In this document: positions 36,797 through 44,921 of the stretch, in pieces
Layout: each line of letters starts with the position of its first letter
Numbering within the stretch: the stretch's first letter is position 1
From: an uncultured Verrucomicrobiales bacterium
Lineage (GTDB): Bacteria; Verrucomicrobiota; Verrucomicrobiia; Verrucomicrobiales; Akkermansiaceae
Length of the DNA: 53,517 nucleotides
Reading direction: 5' to 3'
Assembly (NCBI GenBank): GCA_937969495.1
Contig: CALBVY010000051.1
Span: 1 to 53,517, forward strand
The notes under the pieces: generated by a model
What the model was told of the DNA's origin: nothing
Database searches by the model: none
What the model saw: only the letters and a program-made list of their open reading frames with translations
Made by a program: the position numbers and the translations under genes

Positions 36797-38305
36797 ATGC
36801 CCATGAAACCACTTTGCCATTGCTTATTGTTAGGCTTATCACTTTTTACCTGTTTGTTGAATTCATGCGGTGATAAAAAAGAAAAAGCCGCTCAACAATT
36901 GGAAACCTCAGGCTATCAAACCACTCCTGCCGATTTCCTTAGAGCAGCAGAAAATGGTGACATCAAAGCACTGCAATTATTTATCGAACAGGATATGGAC
37001 ATCGGCGTGAAGGACGATAACGGCTGGACAGCACTCCACCTCGCTTCACGCTCAAGTCGGCAGGAGTCTATTTCATTTTTGTTAGAATCAGGAATGGCAG
37101 TGGATATCCCTGGCCTAGATGGAGTAACGCCCCTCATGCTTGCAGCTCGGGAAGGTAATACCACCATGGTGCGCTACCTCCTCAAACAAGGAGCCAAGGC
37201 AGAGCTAAAAGATGAAAAAAACCGCAGCGCGCTTATTCTTGCCGTAGAGGGTGGCCATAAGTCCTGCGTAGAAGAGCTTGCACCCTACTCCCGGGCACAG
37301 CTTGATACCGCGCTTCTCTACGCTGCCTCCAAGGGGAAACATCAAGTCATCAATACTCTTACCAGCTTTGGCGCATCTGTTTACGTGCGCCACGAAGAAG
37401 GGATGACACCCCTCATGCTCGCTGCACACCACGGCCATACTGATACTGTCAATTCATTGTTAGATAGTGGTGCTAACCGATACGCAATTAATGAACAAGG
37501 GTGGACCGCAGCGCAGGTAGCCGCCGCCGCAGGACAAGACACCCTTGTTGCCATCTTAGACCAGATACCTATCGATGAAGAAATGGCCATCACCGAACCA
37601 GAGGACGCCGAGGGCGTAGACTGGGAAGTTCCTGCCAATCTAGCCATCGCCAGTATCACAGCAAGTAATCCAGATAGCACTCCCCAAAAAGATCACCAAG
37701 TGGAAATGAAAGAAGCAAAAATATTGGAAAAAGCATTGCCACCTCAAGGCCGTAAGCACCTGCCCTTCGTAGCGGGTAAAACCCTCACCACCACAGGCGC
37801 AACAGCCGCTACCGTGGTTAAGGAACTAGCCATGATCGATTACCAAGAAAAGCCTCTACCACTGATGGTGGAAAAGACCACTCCACCCTCTTCCGAGAAC
37901 GGTGGCACAGCCGAACTTCGCATGCTTTACGGAGAGCAGCAAAAAGTAGCCGTCCGCGAAGGGGAAATCATCCCTAACACTCAGTTTAAAATCATCAACA
38001 TCCGCCGTATACTCAATCATTCTAAGGTAACCGATGGTCAACCTACGGATGTCTCCATAGTTGAGATTGAAGACACTCGCACTGGTAAGCGACGTGAAAT
38101 GACCGCTCGGATCCCTGCCACCGCCTCTGAACCATGGGCAGTGATGCGCACCAAGAGCAATGGGGAATATTACGCCGTCCGTGCAGGGCAAAGTTTCAGC
38201 ACAGCAGCCGGTGAGCATTTTACCATAACAGATGTACGCCCTAGCCAGTTGGTCATTACTCACAATGGCACCGGCGAAGTCAGCACTATTCCTTTAGGGC
38301 GTTAG
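36797..38305 (+). CDS. Ankyrin-repeat lipoprotein with duplicated C-terminal domain
   Basis: A 502-residue lipoprotein: MPMKPLCHCLLLGLSLFTCL then LNSC with a good lipobox; the ATG at 36803 is an equal start. Five or six ankyrin repeats span about 45-255, for example NGWTALHLASRSSRQESISF and GVTPLMLAAREGNTTMVRYL. A low-complexity linker follows, and the last 130 residues carry two similar beta-rich units, VAVREGEIIPNTQFKIINIR and YYAVRAGQSFSTAAGEHFTI. The repeats bind proteins; the C-terminal units are not a known family to me. The lipobox suggests membrane anchoring, probably facing the periplasm. The gene has its own promoter region and no downstream partner. Confidence 0.78.
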   Translation: MPMKPLCHCLLLGLSLFTCLLNSCGDKKEKAAQQLETSGYQTTPADFLRAAENGDIKALQLFIEQDMDIGVKDDNGWTALHLASRSSRQESISFLLESGMAVDIPGLDGVTPLMLAAREGNTTMVRYLLKQGAKAELKDEKNRSALILAVEGGHKSCVEELAPYSRAQLDTALLYAASKGKHQVINTLTSFGASVYVRHEEGMTPLMLAAHHGHTDTVNSLLDSGANRYAINEQGWTAAQVAAAAGQDTLVAILDQIPIDEEMAITEPEDAEGVDWEVPANLAIASITASNPDSTPQKDHQVEMKEAKILEKALPPQGRKHLPFVAGKTLTTTGATAATVVKELAMIDYQEKPLPLMVEKTTPPSSENGGTAELRMLYGEQQKVAVREGEIIPNTQFKIINIRRILNHSKVTDGQPTDVSIVEIEDTRTGKRREMTARIPATASEPWAVMRTKSNGEYYAVRAGQSFSTAAGEHFTITDVRPSQLVITHNGTGEVSTIPLGR

Positions 38306-38402
38306 GCTTTAAATATTACACTAGGCTTTAAGAAAAATAGAGACCAATCAACACAAGTTCTTAGTCGAGTCGCTTAAACTCTTTTTTTCTATCAAAAGGA
38401 AC

Positions 38403-39026
38403 TTACCTAGGGTTCGTCCAAAAGCACTCCCATATATCATTACCTCCGTAAGCATATATGCGCTCATTATAGACTGTTTTCAAAGATGTTATTTCGTTAA
38501 ACATTTGAATTTCTTCATCAGTTCTATTGTAGACTTTACGATATCGTTCACGAATCAGTTTTGACAACTGGTATTGATAAGTAAGTGCAACACGATATTT
38601 CACAGGGTTTGAATTTTCTTTGAAATCAACGTTGTAAGTTATTTTATAGACAGAACCTGGTGAAAAGAGGCCATATGTCTGCCCTAGATCTTTCGCGTCA
38701 TAGAGATTACTATCTACTTTATTACCTTCATGATCATAAAACTCAATCGACGGATGCAACACCTCCGTTGGAAGTTCAGACTTCACTCTCAAATAAACTT
38801 TTATTTGGAGTGATTTTCCATCTTCTGATAATTGGTTGGTATAATTATTTGCTACGATAGGGACAAGATTTTTCAGCTCGCCTGCTAGAGATAAATCAAG
38901 CTCTCTTTTTTGGTTATCTGCTGCAACTTTGGTAATAGTGCTATAAATTATAATAGCTCCGATAACTGTACTCACTAAAGTTAGTAAGTCTATGATGTTT
39001 ATTTCTCTATTTAATGTGAAAGCCAT
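38403..39026 (-). CDS. Single-pass membrane protein of unknown function
   Basis: A 207-residue protein: MAFTLNREINIIDLLTLVST, one membrane helix (about 13-30), then a soluble domain with beta-rich stretches (LQIKVYLRVKSELPTEVLHP, KYRVALTYQYQLSKLIRERY). No family is recognised. The next gene upstream on the same strand, ending 16 nt away, encodes a lipoprotein, and the pair is likely one operon. It is AT-rich and lies at the edge of an accessory patch. Export and membrane topology are inferred from the sequence only. Confidence 0.6.
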   Translation of the reverse strand: MAFTLNREINIIDLLTLVSTVIGAIIIYSTITKVAADNQKRELDLSLAGELKNLVPIVANNYTNQLSEDGKSLQIKVYLRVKSELPTEVLHPSIEFYDHEGNKVDSNLYDAKDLGQTYGLFSPGSVYKITYNVDFKENSNPVKYRVALTYQYQLSKLIRERYRKVYNRTDEEIQMFNEITSLKTVYNERIYAYGGNDIWECFWTNPR

Positions 39027-39041
39027 AATTATTTATAATAT

Positions 39042-40040
39042 TTATTCTACCGCAAATTTTACATAACTTTGATAGTATAAATGGCGCGCAGAATTATCAG
39101 TATATATTACAGGCTTCATCTTATAGTTACTCTCTGCATCTAAGCTCACCTCATCCGTTGCGTTTCTTATACTTCTTAACGATTCTACGTATTTTACTCT
39201 ACCTAAAGCCGGTAGTTGAATAGATTCAATATGAGTAGATTTCTTTTCGATGTTTTCTATATGATAATTACCATCATAATCATAATTTGATCGAATCAAA
39301 TCGACCATTGCAAAGTCTTTTTCCCTGCTAATTGAACCTGTTGCTGACTTTTCATAAAGATAAAACGAACCTTGAAATTCAAGATCAGATCCTGATGCCA
39401 ATAGAAACTCTTCAAGCGCAAGGTCTCTATTTGATTTTTCTTTAAAAGAATCTAAGAGGCTCTTAAAAAGTGCATTATTGATTGAATTAATAGTGCCAGT
39501 TACTGTGCTCGATATTAATTTACCAAAATCAGTATCTTTGCCCCTATAAAAAGCCCGTTTAATACCAAGTCGGTCAACCTCATAAACTTTTATAGTCACG
39601 CGGTAGTCTCTACCACTCGGAAGATTAAATAATAAAGACTCTTTGTGTGATATCGGTATCGGGGAAAATGATTCTTGATCTAGTTTTACCGATGTTGCAG
39701 CTACATAAACGGCATCAGCAGGCAACAGAGGGTGTTTTGAATCTACCGTTTTAGCATGTGCAATAACCCATAGTTCTTTTCCCGCATAAGTAGAGCTTTT
39801 TGCTTTTGATTTTTCATCAAATTTTCTCTGTAACTCTCCCATATATACCTCTGCTAATCTCACTTTAACAATTTTATCATCTCCTTCTTTACCGTGGTGG
39901 ACAGCACTAGTAGGAATTTTCTTATAGCTATTACCCGTAACTTGCCCAAACAAATGGGCTTTATAATGCCTTGGGGTGGAACAGTTCGAACAAAGCGCTA
40001 CTAATATTAGCACGCTACTAATTTTTAATATTTTTTTCAT
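39042..40040 (-). CDS. Lipoprotein-like protein of unknown function
   Basis: A 332-residue protein with a signal peptide (MKKILKISSVLILVALCSNC) and a lipobox-like end in which Asn precedes the Cys. The mature part is rich in beta-strand patterns (EGDDKIVKVRLAEVYMGELQ, DYRVTIKVYEVDRLGIKRAF, LEFQGSFYLYEKSATGSISR) and has one hydrophobic Ser/Thr-rich stretch (KLISSTVTGTINSINNAL). No family is known to me. It lies directly before the single-pass membrane protein on the same strand. AT-rich, presumably acquired. Confidence 0.6.
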   Translation of the reverse strand: MKKILKISSVLILVALCSNCSTPRHYKAHLFGQVTGNSYKKIPTSAVHHGKEGDDKIVKVRLAEVYMGELQRKFDEKSKAKSSTYAGKELWVIAHAKTVDSKHPLLPADAVYVAATSVKLDQESFSPIPISHKESLLFNLPSGRDYRVTIKVYEVDRLGIKRAFYRGKDTDFGKLISSTVTGTINSINNALFKSLLDSFKEKSNRDLALEEFLLASGSDLEFQGSFYLYEKSATGSISREKDFAMVDLIRSNYDYDGNYHIENIEKKSTHIESIQLPALGRVKYVESLRSIRNATDEVSLDAESNYKMKPVIYTDNSARHLYYQSYVKFAVE

Positions 40041-40126
40041 GATGGCGGATTCAAAATGTTAAAGACTCATTGTTAGTGCGGAGGTGGCAAATATGCCGGA
40101 AGCGTTGTTTTTCACCAAAAAAGACA

Positions 40127-40237
40127 ATGCGAAAGAAATACCGACACATCTGCGAGGAAGATTTTGGAGTAATATACCAAATGAATAAAGCAGGAAAAAA
40201 ACAGAGTGAGATAGCTGATAGGGTTACCTCATTTTGA
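40127..40237 (+). pseudogene. IS30-family transposase, N-terminal remnant
   Basis: A 36-codon frame reads MRKKYRHICEEDFGVIYQMN then KAGKKQSEIADRV before stopping. This matches the start of IS30 transposases (the pattern H-x3-EDR-x-I-Y-x-M-x-K-A-G-x-x-Q-S-E-I-A, their HTH). The rest of the gene is gone: the reading breaks at the left inverted repeat of the element at 40220. A neighbouring IS30 must have inserted here once and then decayed. Confidence 0.6.
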
Positions 40238-40355
40238 AATTCCTATAGTTAAAGGGTTTCGTTAACTTGCATTTTGGATATTTAAGCTTGGATGAATCGT
40301 AAAGTATGTAGGCGGTGTCTATTATGTTAGCCACAACCTAAAGTGAGGTAGCCCT
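40220..40355. mobile_element. MITE-like 136-bp element with terminal inverted repeats
   Basis: AGGGTTACCTCATTTT at 40220-40235 and AAAGTGAGGTAGCCCT at 40340-40355 are imperfect inverted repeats (13 of 16 match, including GGG-x-TACCTCA). The 104 nt between them code for nothing recognisable. It cuts the IS30 remnant on its left and ends 5 nt before the Doc stop. No clean target duplication was found, so it may be a deletion derivative. Together with the IS30 scar it fills the 319-nt gap at 40041-40359. Confidence 0.45.
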
Positions 40356-40359
40356 GAAT

Positions 40360-40758
40360 CTATACTAAAACAACATTTGCTCTAAGCCATTCTTCGAAGC
40401 TTTCTTGACTATGCTCACCTGAAGCTAAAGCCAAATAGTTAGGATATTTTATCGTCTCATCAACGGTAAATTCATATCCGTTCACTAATAAGAACACTTC
40501 GCAAGCGATAGCCGCTGTGCGTTTGTTCCCATCAACATATGGATGATTCTTAGCTAAGCTATAGGCATATGCAGCGGCTAAGCTTGGTATATCAGGCTTA
40601 GGATCTTCATAATTCCACATCTGCAAAGGCTTACTCAAAGCAGATTCAAGCATATCTTCGTCTCTTATTCCGTGTACCCCACCATGCTCTTTCAACTGCT
40701 GGTCATGAAAGCTCTGCACTACTTGTTTTAGCAGCCATTCTGATTCTTCTTTCGACAT
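40360..40758 (-). CDS. Death-on-curing (Doc) toxin, Fic fold
   Basis: A 132-residue Fic/Doc toxin. The motif HPYVDGNKRTAA at 72-83 matches the Doc loop HxFxDGNKRTA with Phe as Tyr. Doc enzymes phosphorylate EF-Tu and so stop translation. The ATG (40758) abuts the TAA of the upstream AbrB-type antitoxin gene without a gap, the arrangement expected for a co-translated toxin-antitoxin pair. The partner is not the usual Phd antitoxin. The gene lies in an AT-rich accessory patch with transposon scars. Confidence 0.9.
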   Translation of the reverse strand: MSKEESEWLLKQVVQSFHDQQLKEHGGVHGIRDEDMLESALSKPLQMWNYEDPKPDIPSLAAAYAYSLAKNHPYVDGNKRTAAIACEVFLLVNGYEFTVDETIKYPNYLALASGEHSQESFEEWLRANVVLV

Positions 40759-40986
40759 TTATTCTGCTAATTTTTTTAGCATATTACGGTTTTCACGCAT
40801 CACTTTTGCAGCCAGCTCCATTTGACGAGCCGCCCCGTCATCATAAGGCGTAATCAAAATTCCTTCTGCTGTTTCTACAAGATTCACCTGATCACCTTGA
40901 TCTAAATGGTATCGAGCCATGTATTCTTTAGGCAAAATAACCGCAGATGAATTTCCCATTTGTCTTACTTTACTTGCTGTAATCAT
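40759..40986 (-). CDS. AbrB/MazE-type antitoxin
   Basis: A 75-residue DNA-binding antitoxin, started at the ATG at 40986 (MITASKVRQMGNSSAVILPK). An upstream in-frame reading to 41127 adds 47 residues with no domain and is rejected. The swapped-hairpin AbrB fold is clear: RQMGNSSAVILPKEYMARYH followed by DQGDQVNLVETAEGILITPY. The charged tail (EGILITPYDDGAARQMELAA onward) would wrap the Doc toxin. Probable autoregulation is discussed at the repeats just upstream. Confidence 0.82.
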   Translation of the reverse strand: MITASKVRQMGNSSAVILPKEYMARYHLDQGDQVNLVETAEGILITPYDDGAARQMELAAKVMRENRNMLKKLAE

Positions 40987-40990
40987 ACTT

Positions 40991-41014
40991 TTACAGTTAT
41001 TACAGATGTTGTAA
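40991..41014 (-). promoter_or_regulatory. Repeats upstream of the toxin-antitoxin operon, candidate operator
   Basis: Two TTACAG copies on the plus strand (40991 and 41000) lie 9 bp apart. The second also forms TTAC-N7-GTAA with 41011-41014. They end only 5 nt from the antitoxin ATG, where an autorepressing AbrB-type protein could bind. Short and low in information; a coincidence is possible. Confidence 0.3.
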
Positions 41015-41050
41015 CATTGCAAGACGATAATTCTAGACAAGTGGCAAGAA

Positions 41051-41254
41051 TCACATTTTGGCAATGTCTGCAGCATTAGTGTATTCTTGCACCATTTGAG
41101 TAAGGTTCCAAAGTTTGGGGGGGGCATTGCCTTGATTACCTTTGAGTGCTAAGAGGTAGTCTCCTCTTTGCTCAATGATCTGGAAAGATGGCAGGCTGGC
41201 GGGGAGACTTCCGCTGTAGTAGGTTTTAGCTCGATTTCTGGGTATTCCGAGAGA
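41051..41254 (-). pseudogene. Transposase-like open frame without a start, possible ISAs1 scar
   Basis: A 67-codon frame runs between stops without a usable start codon near its beginning. It contains KTYYSGSLPAS and IIEQRGDYLLALKGNQGN. Both pieces recall motifs of ISAs1-family transposases (RYYxSSLPA and GDYVLALKGNQ), but in swapped order. It therefore looks like a shuffled fragment. The resemblance is by recall only and the frame is short. Confidence 0.3.
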
Positions 41255-41281
41255 CTAGCACCTCTATATATCACTTACAGA

Positions 41282-44200
41282 TTATTCCATCCACTCTGCT
41301 AGACTTTCGCTTAGTGTGGCACATTTTTTAACGCGTAAGCTATCGCCTGTTTCAATGGTGGCGCGTTTCCCCGTACCACTTTGTAGATGAATTTCCACAG
41401 GGGTAGGGCCGGGGTGTTGCTTAAGGATAGTGTGAATATTCTGAAGATCTTTCTCACTATGACGGGCTACCCAGAGGTTGATTTGGAGGGCGCCGTTTTT
41501 ACCCGGTGCGCGTGCTTTTAGTTCCTTGATTTCAGATCCTGTTAGTCTGAGAGTTTCGGTACGTTCGTCTACCTGCACATTGGCCTTTAGGCGAATGACG
41601 CTACCTGACATCAGAAGCCCAGCCTCACGAGCGGGGGTGTAGCTTTCTGACCAGCAGACAACTTCACAGCTGCCAGTAAAGTCTTCAATATGCAGCACGC
41701 CAAAAGCTTTACCTGCTTTAGTGACCTTGTGCTCAACTTGGCGGATCATGCCGGCGAAAGGATAGCGGGCGCGTTTGTTCTTAGTATCGAGATCATCTAA
41801 GAGTCCTATTTTCTCAAAGCGGTCAGAATCAATGATGGAGCGGTATTTATCCAGCGGATGGCCGCTGGTGTAACAGCCTAATAGCTCTTTTTCGTTCGCG
41901 AGCTTTTCATCCTTGGTCCATTCTGGAACATCAGGTGAGCTGCCTCCGTTTTGTTCCTGGGCAGGTGCGGCTCCGGCGAAGTCCATGGTATCAAAGAGTG
42001 AGACCTGACCCTGAGCGCGGTCTCGCTGTGCGGAACTGGCGGAGGCGACAACTTGTTCGATACGATCAAACATGCCGGCACGGTGTTCTCCAGTCCAATC
42101 CATGGCACCGGCCTTAACGAGGTTTTCCAAGATGCGTTTGTTAACACTTTTTGAATCTAGCCTGTTAGAAAAATCATCAAGGCTTGCAAACTCACCATTA
42201 TCTTTACGCTCTTGGATAGATGTCCGCATAGCACCTTCACCAACGTTCTTGATCGCTGCCAGACCGTAGCGGATGGCCATTTTCCCTGAGGGAATTTTTT
42301 CTGGCGCAAACTTCAGCTGAGATCGATTAATATCTGGTGGTAAAATCTCAATGTCCATGCGGTGGCATTCATTGATGAAAATACCGATTTTGTCTGTGTT
42401 ATTGAGTTCGTTAGAAAGTAGGGCCGCCATAAACTCAACGGCGTAGTTTGCCTTAAGATAGGCCGTCCAGTAGGAAATGTGGCCGTAACAGGCGGAGTGT
42501 GATTTGTTAAATCCGTAACCAGCAAACATCTCAATCTTATCAAAGATTTGGTTCGCCAGATCTTTATCAATGTCATTGGTCTCCTTAGCTCCTTGAACAA
42601 AGTTAGCACGCTCCTTGGCCATCTTTGCAGGGTCTTTTTTACCCATAGCACGGCGGAGAAGGTCAGCACCACCGAGGGTGTATCCAGCGATGAGTTTGGC
42701 TGCATTTTGCACCTGCTCCTGATAGATCATAACGCCATAGGTATCGGCAGAAATTTTTTCTAGCAGGGGGTGCTCGTAGCGCACGGGTTTGATACCTTTT
42801 TTCACCTCGATCATCTGATCAATAAAGTCCATTGCTCCTGGACGATAGAGGGCGAGGAGATCAATAATATCCTCGATTTTATCGATCCCGTATTTTCGGC
42901 AGGTTTCTACCATACCACCGGATTCCAGCTGGAAGACGCCCATCGTTTCCCCCCGATTAAGAAGTGCTAGGGTGGGCTGATCATCGAGTGCGATATTATA
43001 AATGTCAAAGTCAGGCGTATGCTCACGGATATGATTTACGGCATCCTGAATCACGGTCATGTTCTTCAGACCGAGGAAATCCATTTTCAACAAACCAAGC
43101 TCTGTGATGGCACCCATATCACACTGGGTGACAACCTCACCTTCGTTACCTCTTGTTAGGGCGCAATGTTCATCAAGTGGGCGGTCTCCTATCACCACGC
43201 CGGCGGCGTGAACTCCTGTGTTCCGGTTCAGGCCCTCAAGCTTAGTGGCATAGCTCCATAGCTCTTGCCAGGTGCTGCTGTTCTCGATGATGTCACGAAG
43301 CTCTTGTTTTTCATCATACTCTTTTTTGAGTTTTACCCCTGGCTTTGTCTCGATCATTTTTGCCAGCATATCGGCATCGCCGTAGCTGATTCCCATGACG
43401 CGTGAGACATCGCGGATTACGCTTTTTGCGCCCAAAGTTCCGTAGGTAATGATGTGGGAAACAGAGCGCTCTCCGTATTTCTGGCGCACATAATCGATCA
43501 CTTCTGGTCTACGTGTTTGGCAAAAATCAATATCAACATCTGGTGGGCTAACACGTTCTGGGTTTAGAAAGCGCTCAAAAAGTAAGCCAAACCGCATAGG
43601 GCAAATATCGGTGATACCCATGGTGTAAGCCACCAGCGAGCCAGCGGCGGAACCACGGCCTGGGCCTACGGGAATATCATTATCACGGCCCCACTGAATA
43701 AAGTCTGCAGTGATGAGGAAATAAGAAGCAAAGCCAAGCTCATTGATGGTTCCAATCTCATAATCAAGGCGCTCATCAAGCGTCTTTTGCATTTCCTCAA
43801 CATTCACATTAAGGCCTTCTGCAAGAGCTTCGAGCTTGCCATCGGCATATCGTTGCGCGAGGCCTTCAAAGCAGACTTTACGGAAATACTCCTCACGTGG
43901 CGAACCATCTGGAGATTCAAATTGCGGGTATTTCTCCGAGCTGGTAGGATCTAACACTAGTTCAACATTACATTTCTCTGCAATTTCTAGAGTATGGTCA
44001 CAGGCACCTGGGAAGTCTGCAAAGAGCTTGCGCATTTCTGTTCCATCTTTGAAGTAATGATCTGCAGGATAGCTTTTTCTGTTTTCGTCTAACAAAAGAC
44101 GACCTTGCCCGATGCAAATAAGGACATCGTGTGCCTCAGAATCTTCTTGGTGTAAAAAGTGCACGTCATTGGTGGCCACCATCTTGATGTCCAGCTCCTC

Positions 44201-44791
44201 GGAGAAACTTTTAAGCTGTGCATTAGCCACTCGTTGCTGTTCAAGACCTTGGTCGTTAAGCTCTAAGTAGAAATCTTCTTTGCCAAAGGTATCGCGGAGG
44301 AAAATAATTTCGTTTTTGGCACCTTCGAGATCGTTTTTATGCAGCCATTCATTCACAGCACCATGGATGCAGCCGGAGAGGCAGATGAGGCCTTCGGAAA
44401 ACTGGACGAGGCGTTCGCGATCCACCCGTGGTTCACCAAGGTAGTCACCATCCAGATGCCCCACTGAGATGAGCTTTACGAGGTTTTTCCAGCCAGTTTC
44501 ATTCTTGGCTAACAAGGTAAGATGCGATGAGTTTACCCGACCAGGCACCTCCTTCTTGTCATAAAGGGAAGTGGGAGCGAGATAGATCTCACAACCAAGG
44601 ATGGGCTTTACTCCAGCATTGGTGGCATTTTGATAGAATTCAATCGCGGCGTAGAGATTCCCGTGATCGGTGATTGCCACGGCGGGCATATTTAATTCTG
44701 CCGCGCGCGCGACCAGCTCTTTTGTCCGTACAGTGGAATCGAGGGTGGAATATTCTGAATGAACGTGAAGATGGACAAAGGGATCTGGCAT
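41282..44791 (-). CDS. dnaE: DNA polymerase III subunit alpha
   Basis: Replicative polymerase; 1169 residues, normal for DnaE1. The PHP domain (1-270) begins FVHLHVHSEYSTLDS and has ITDHGNLYAAIEFY. The palm has GPGRGSAAGSLVAYTMGITD and the catalytic PDVDIDFC with Asp418 and Asp420. The third Asp, the fingers and the Thr/Arg-rich TRGNEGEVVTQCDM region follow. The helix-hairpin-helix motif and OB fold (ARYPFAGMIRQVEHKVTKAG) come near the C-terminus. The C-terminal tail is short. Monocistronic as far as can be seen; the 3' neighbour is the toxin-antitoxin patch. Confidence 0.98.
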   Translation of the reverse strand: MPDPFVHLHVHSEYSTLDSTVRTKELVARAAELNMPAVAITDHGNLYAAIEFYQNATNAGVKPILGCEIYLAPTSLYDKKEVPGRVNSSHLTLLAKNETGWKNLVKLISVGHLDGDYLGEPRVDRERLVQFSEGLICLSGCIHGAVNEWLHKNDLEGAKNEIIFLRDTFGKEDFYLELNDQGLEQQRVANAQLKSFSEELDIKMVATNDVHFLHQEDSEAHDVLICIGQGRLLLDENRKSYPADHYFKDGTEMRKLFADFPGACDHTLEIAEKCNVELVLDPTSSEKYPQFESPDGSPREEYFRKVCFEGLAQRYADGKLEALAEGLNVNVEEMQKTLDERLDYEIGTINELGFASYFLITADFIQWGRDNDIPVGPGRGSAAGSLVAYTMGITDICPMRFGLLFERFLNPERVSPPDVDIDFCQTRRPEVIDYVRQKYGERSVSHIITYGTLGAKSVIRDVSRVMGISYGDADMLAKMIETKPGVKLKKEYDEKQELRDIIENSSTWQELWSYATKLEGLNRNTGVHAAGVVIGDRPLDEHCALTRGNEGEVVTQCDMGAITELGLLKMDFLGLKNMTVIQDAVNHIREHTPDFDIYNIALDDQPTLALLNRGETMGVFQLESGGMVETCRKYGIDKIEDIIDLLALYRPGAMDFIDQMIEVKKGIKPVRYEHPLLEKISADTYGVMIYQEQVQNAAKLIAGYTLGGADLLRRAMGKKDPAKMAKERANFVQGAKETNDIDKDLANQIFDKIEMFAGYGFNKSHSACYGHISYWTAYLKANYAVEFMAALLSNELNNTDKIGIFINECHRMDIEILPPDINRSQLKFAPEKIPSGKMAIRYGLAAIKNVGEGAMRTSIQERKDNGEFASLDDFSNRLDSKSVNKRILENLVKAGAMDWTGEHRAGMFDRIEQVVASASSAQRDRAQGQVSLFDTMDFAGAAPAQEQNGGSSPDVPEWTKDEKLANEKELLGCYTSGHPLDKYRSIIDSDRFEKIGLLDDLDTKNKRARYPFAGMIRQVEHKVTKAGKAFGVLHIEDFTGSCEVVCWSESYTPAREAGLLMSGSVIRLKANVQVDERTETLRLTGSEIKELKARAPGKNGALQINLWVARHSEKDLQNIHTILKQHPGPTPVEIHLQSGTGKRATIETGDSLRVKKCATLSESLAEWME

Positions 44792-44867
44792 GACGTGGAT
44801 TCAGAATAGAAATTCCACGCCACTTGGCAATGTTATGAATACCTAAGGGGAGAGAATTCTAAGAAAG

Positions 44868-44895
44868 TTGACAAGACTGATGGAGCCAATATCCT
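44868..44895 (+). promoter_or_regulatory. Sigma-70-type promoter candidate before the zinc-ribbon gene
   Basis: A perfect TTGACA box (44868-44873) is followed after 16 bp by TATCCT (4 of 6 matches). Transcription would start near 44902, about 20 nt before the ATG at 44922. The gene is divergent from dnaE, so the region also serves dnaE. Confidence 0.4.
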
Positions 44896-44921
44896 AATAA
44901 ATACTGTTTATCCCCATTGTC

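Noticed and set aside
40987-41127. N-terminal extension of the antitoxin up to 41127
   Set aside because: The extra 47 residues have no domain and run through the candidate operator; the AbrB fold starts at MITASKV.
41128-41281. tRNA-like segments upstream of dnaE's end
   Set aside because: No cloverleaf or T-loop sequence (GTTCGAATC type) could be formed.
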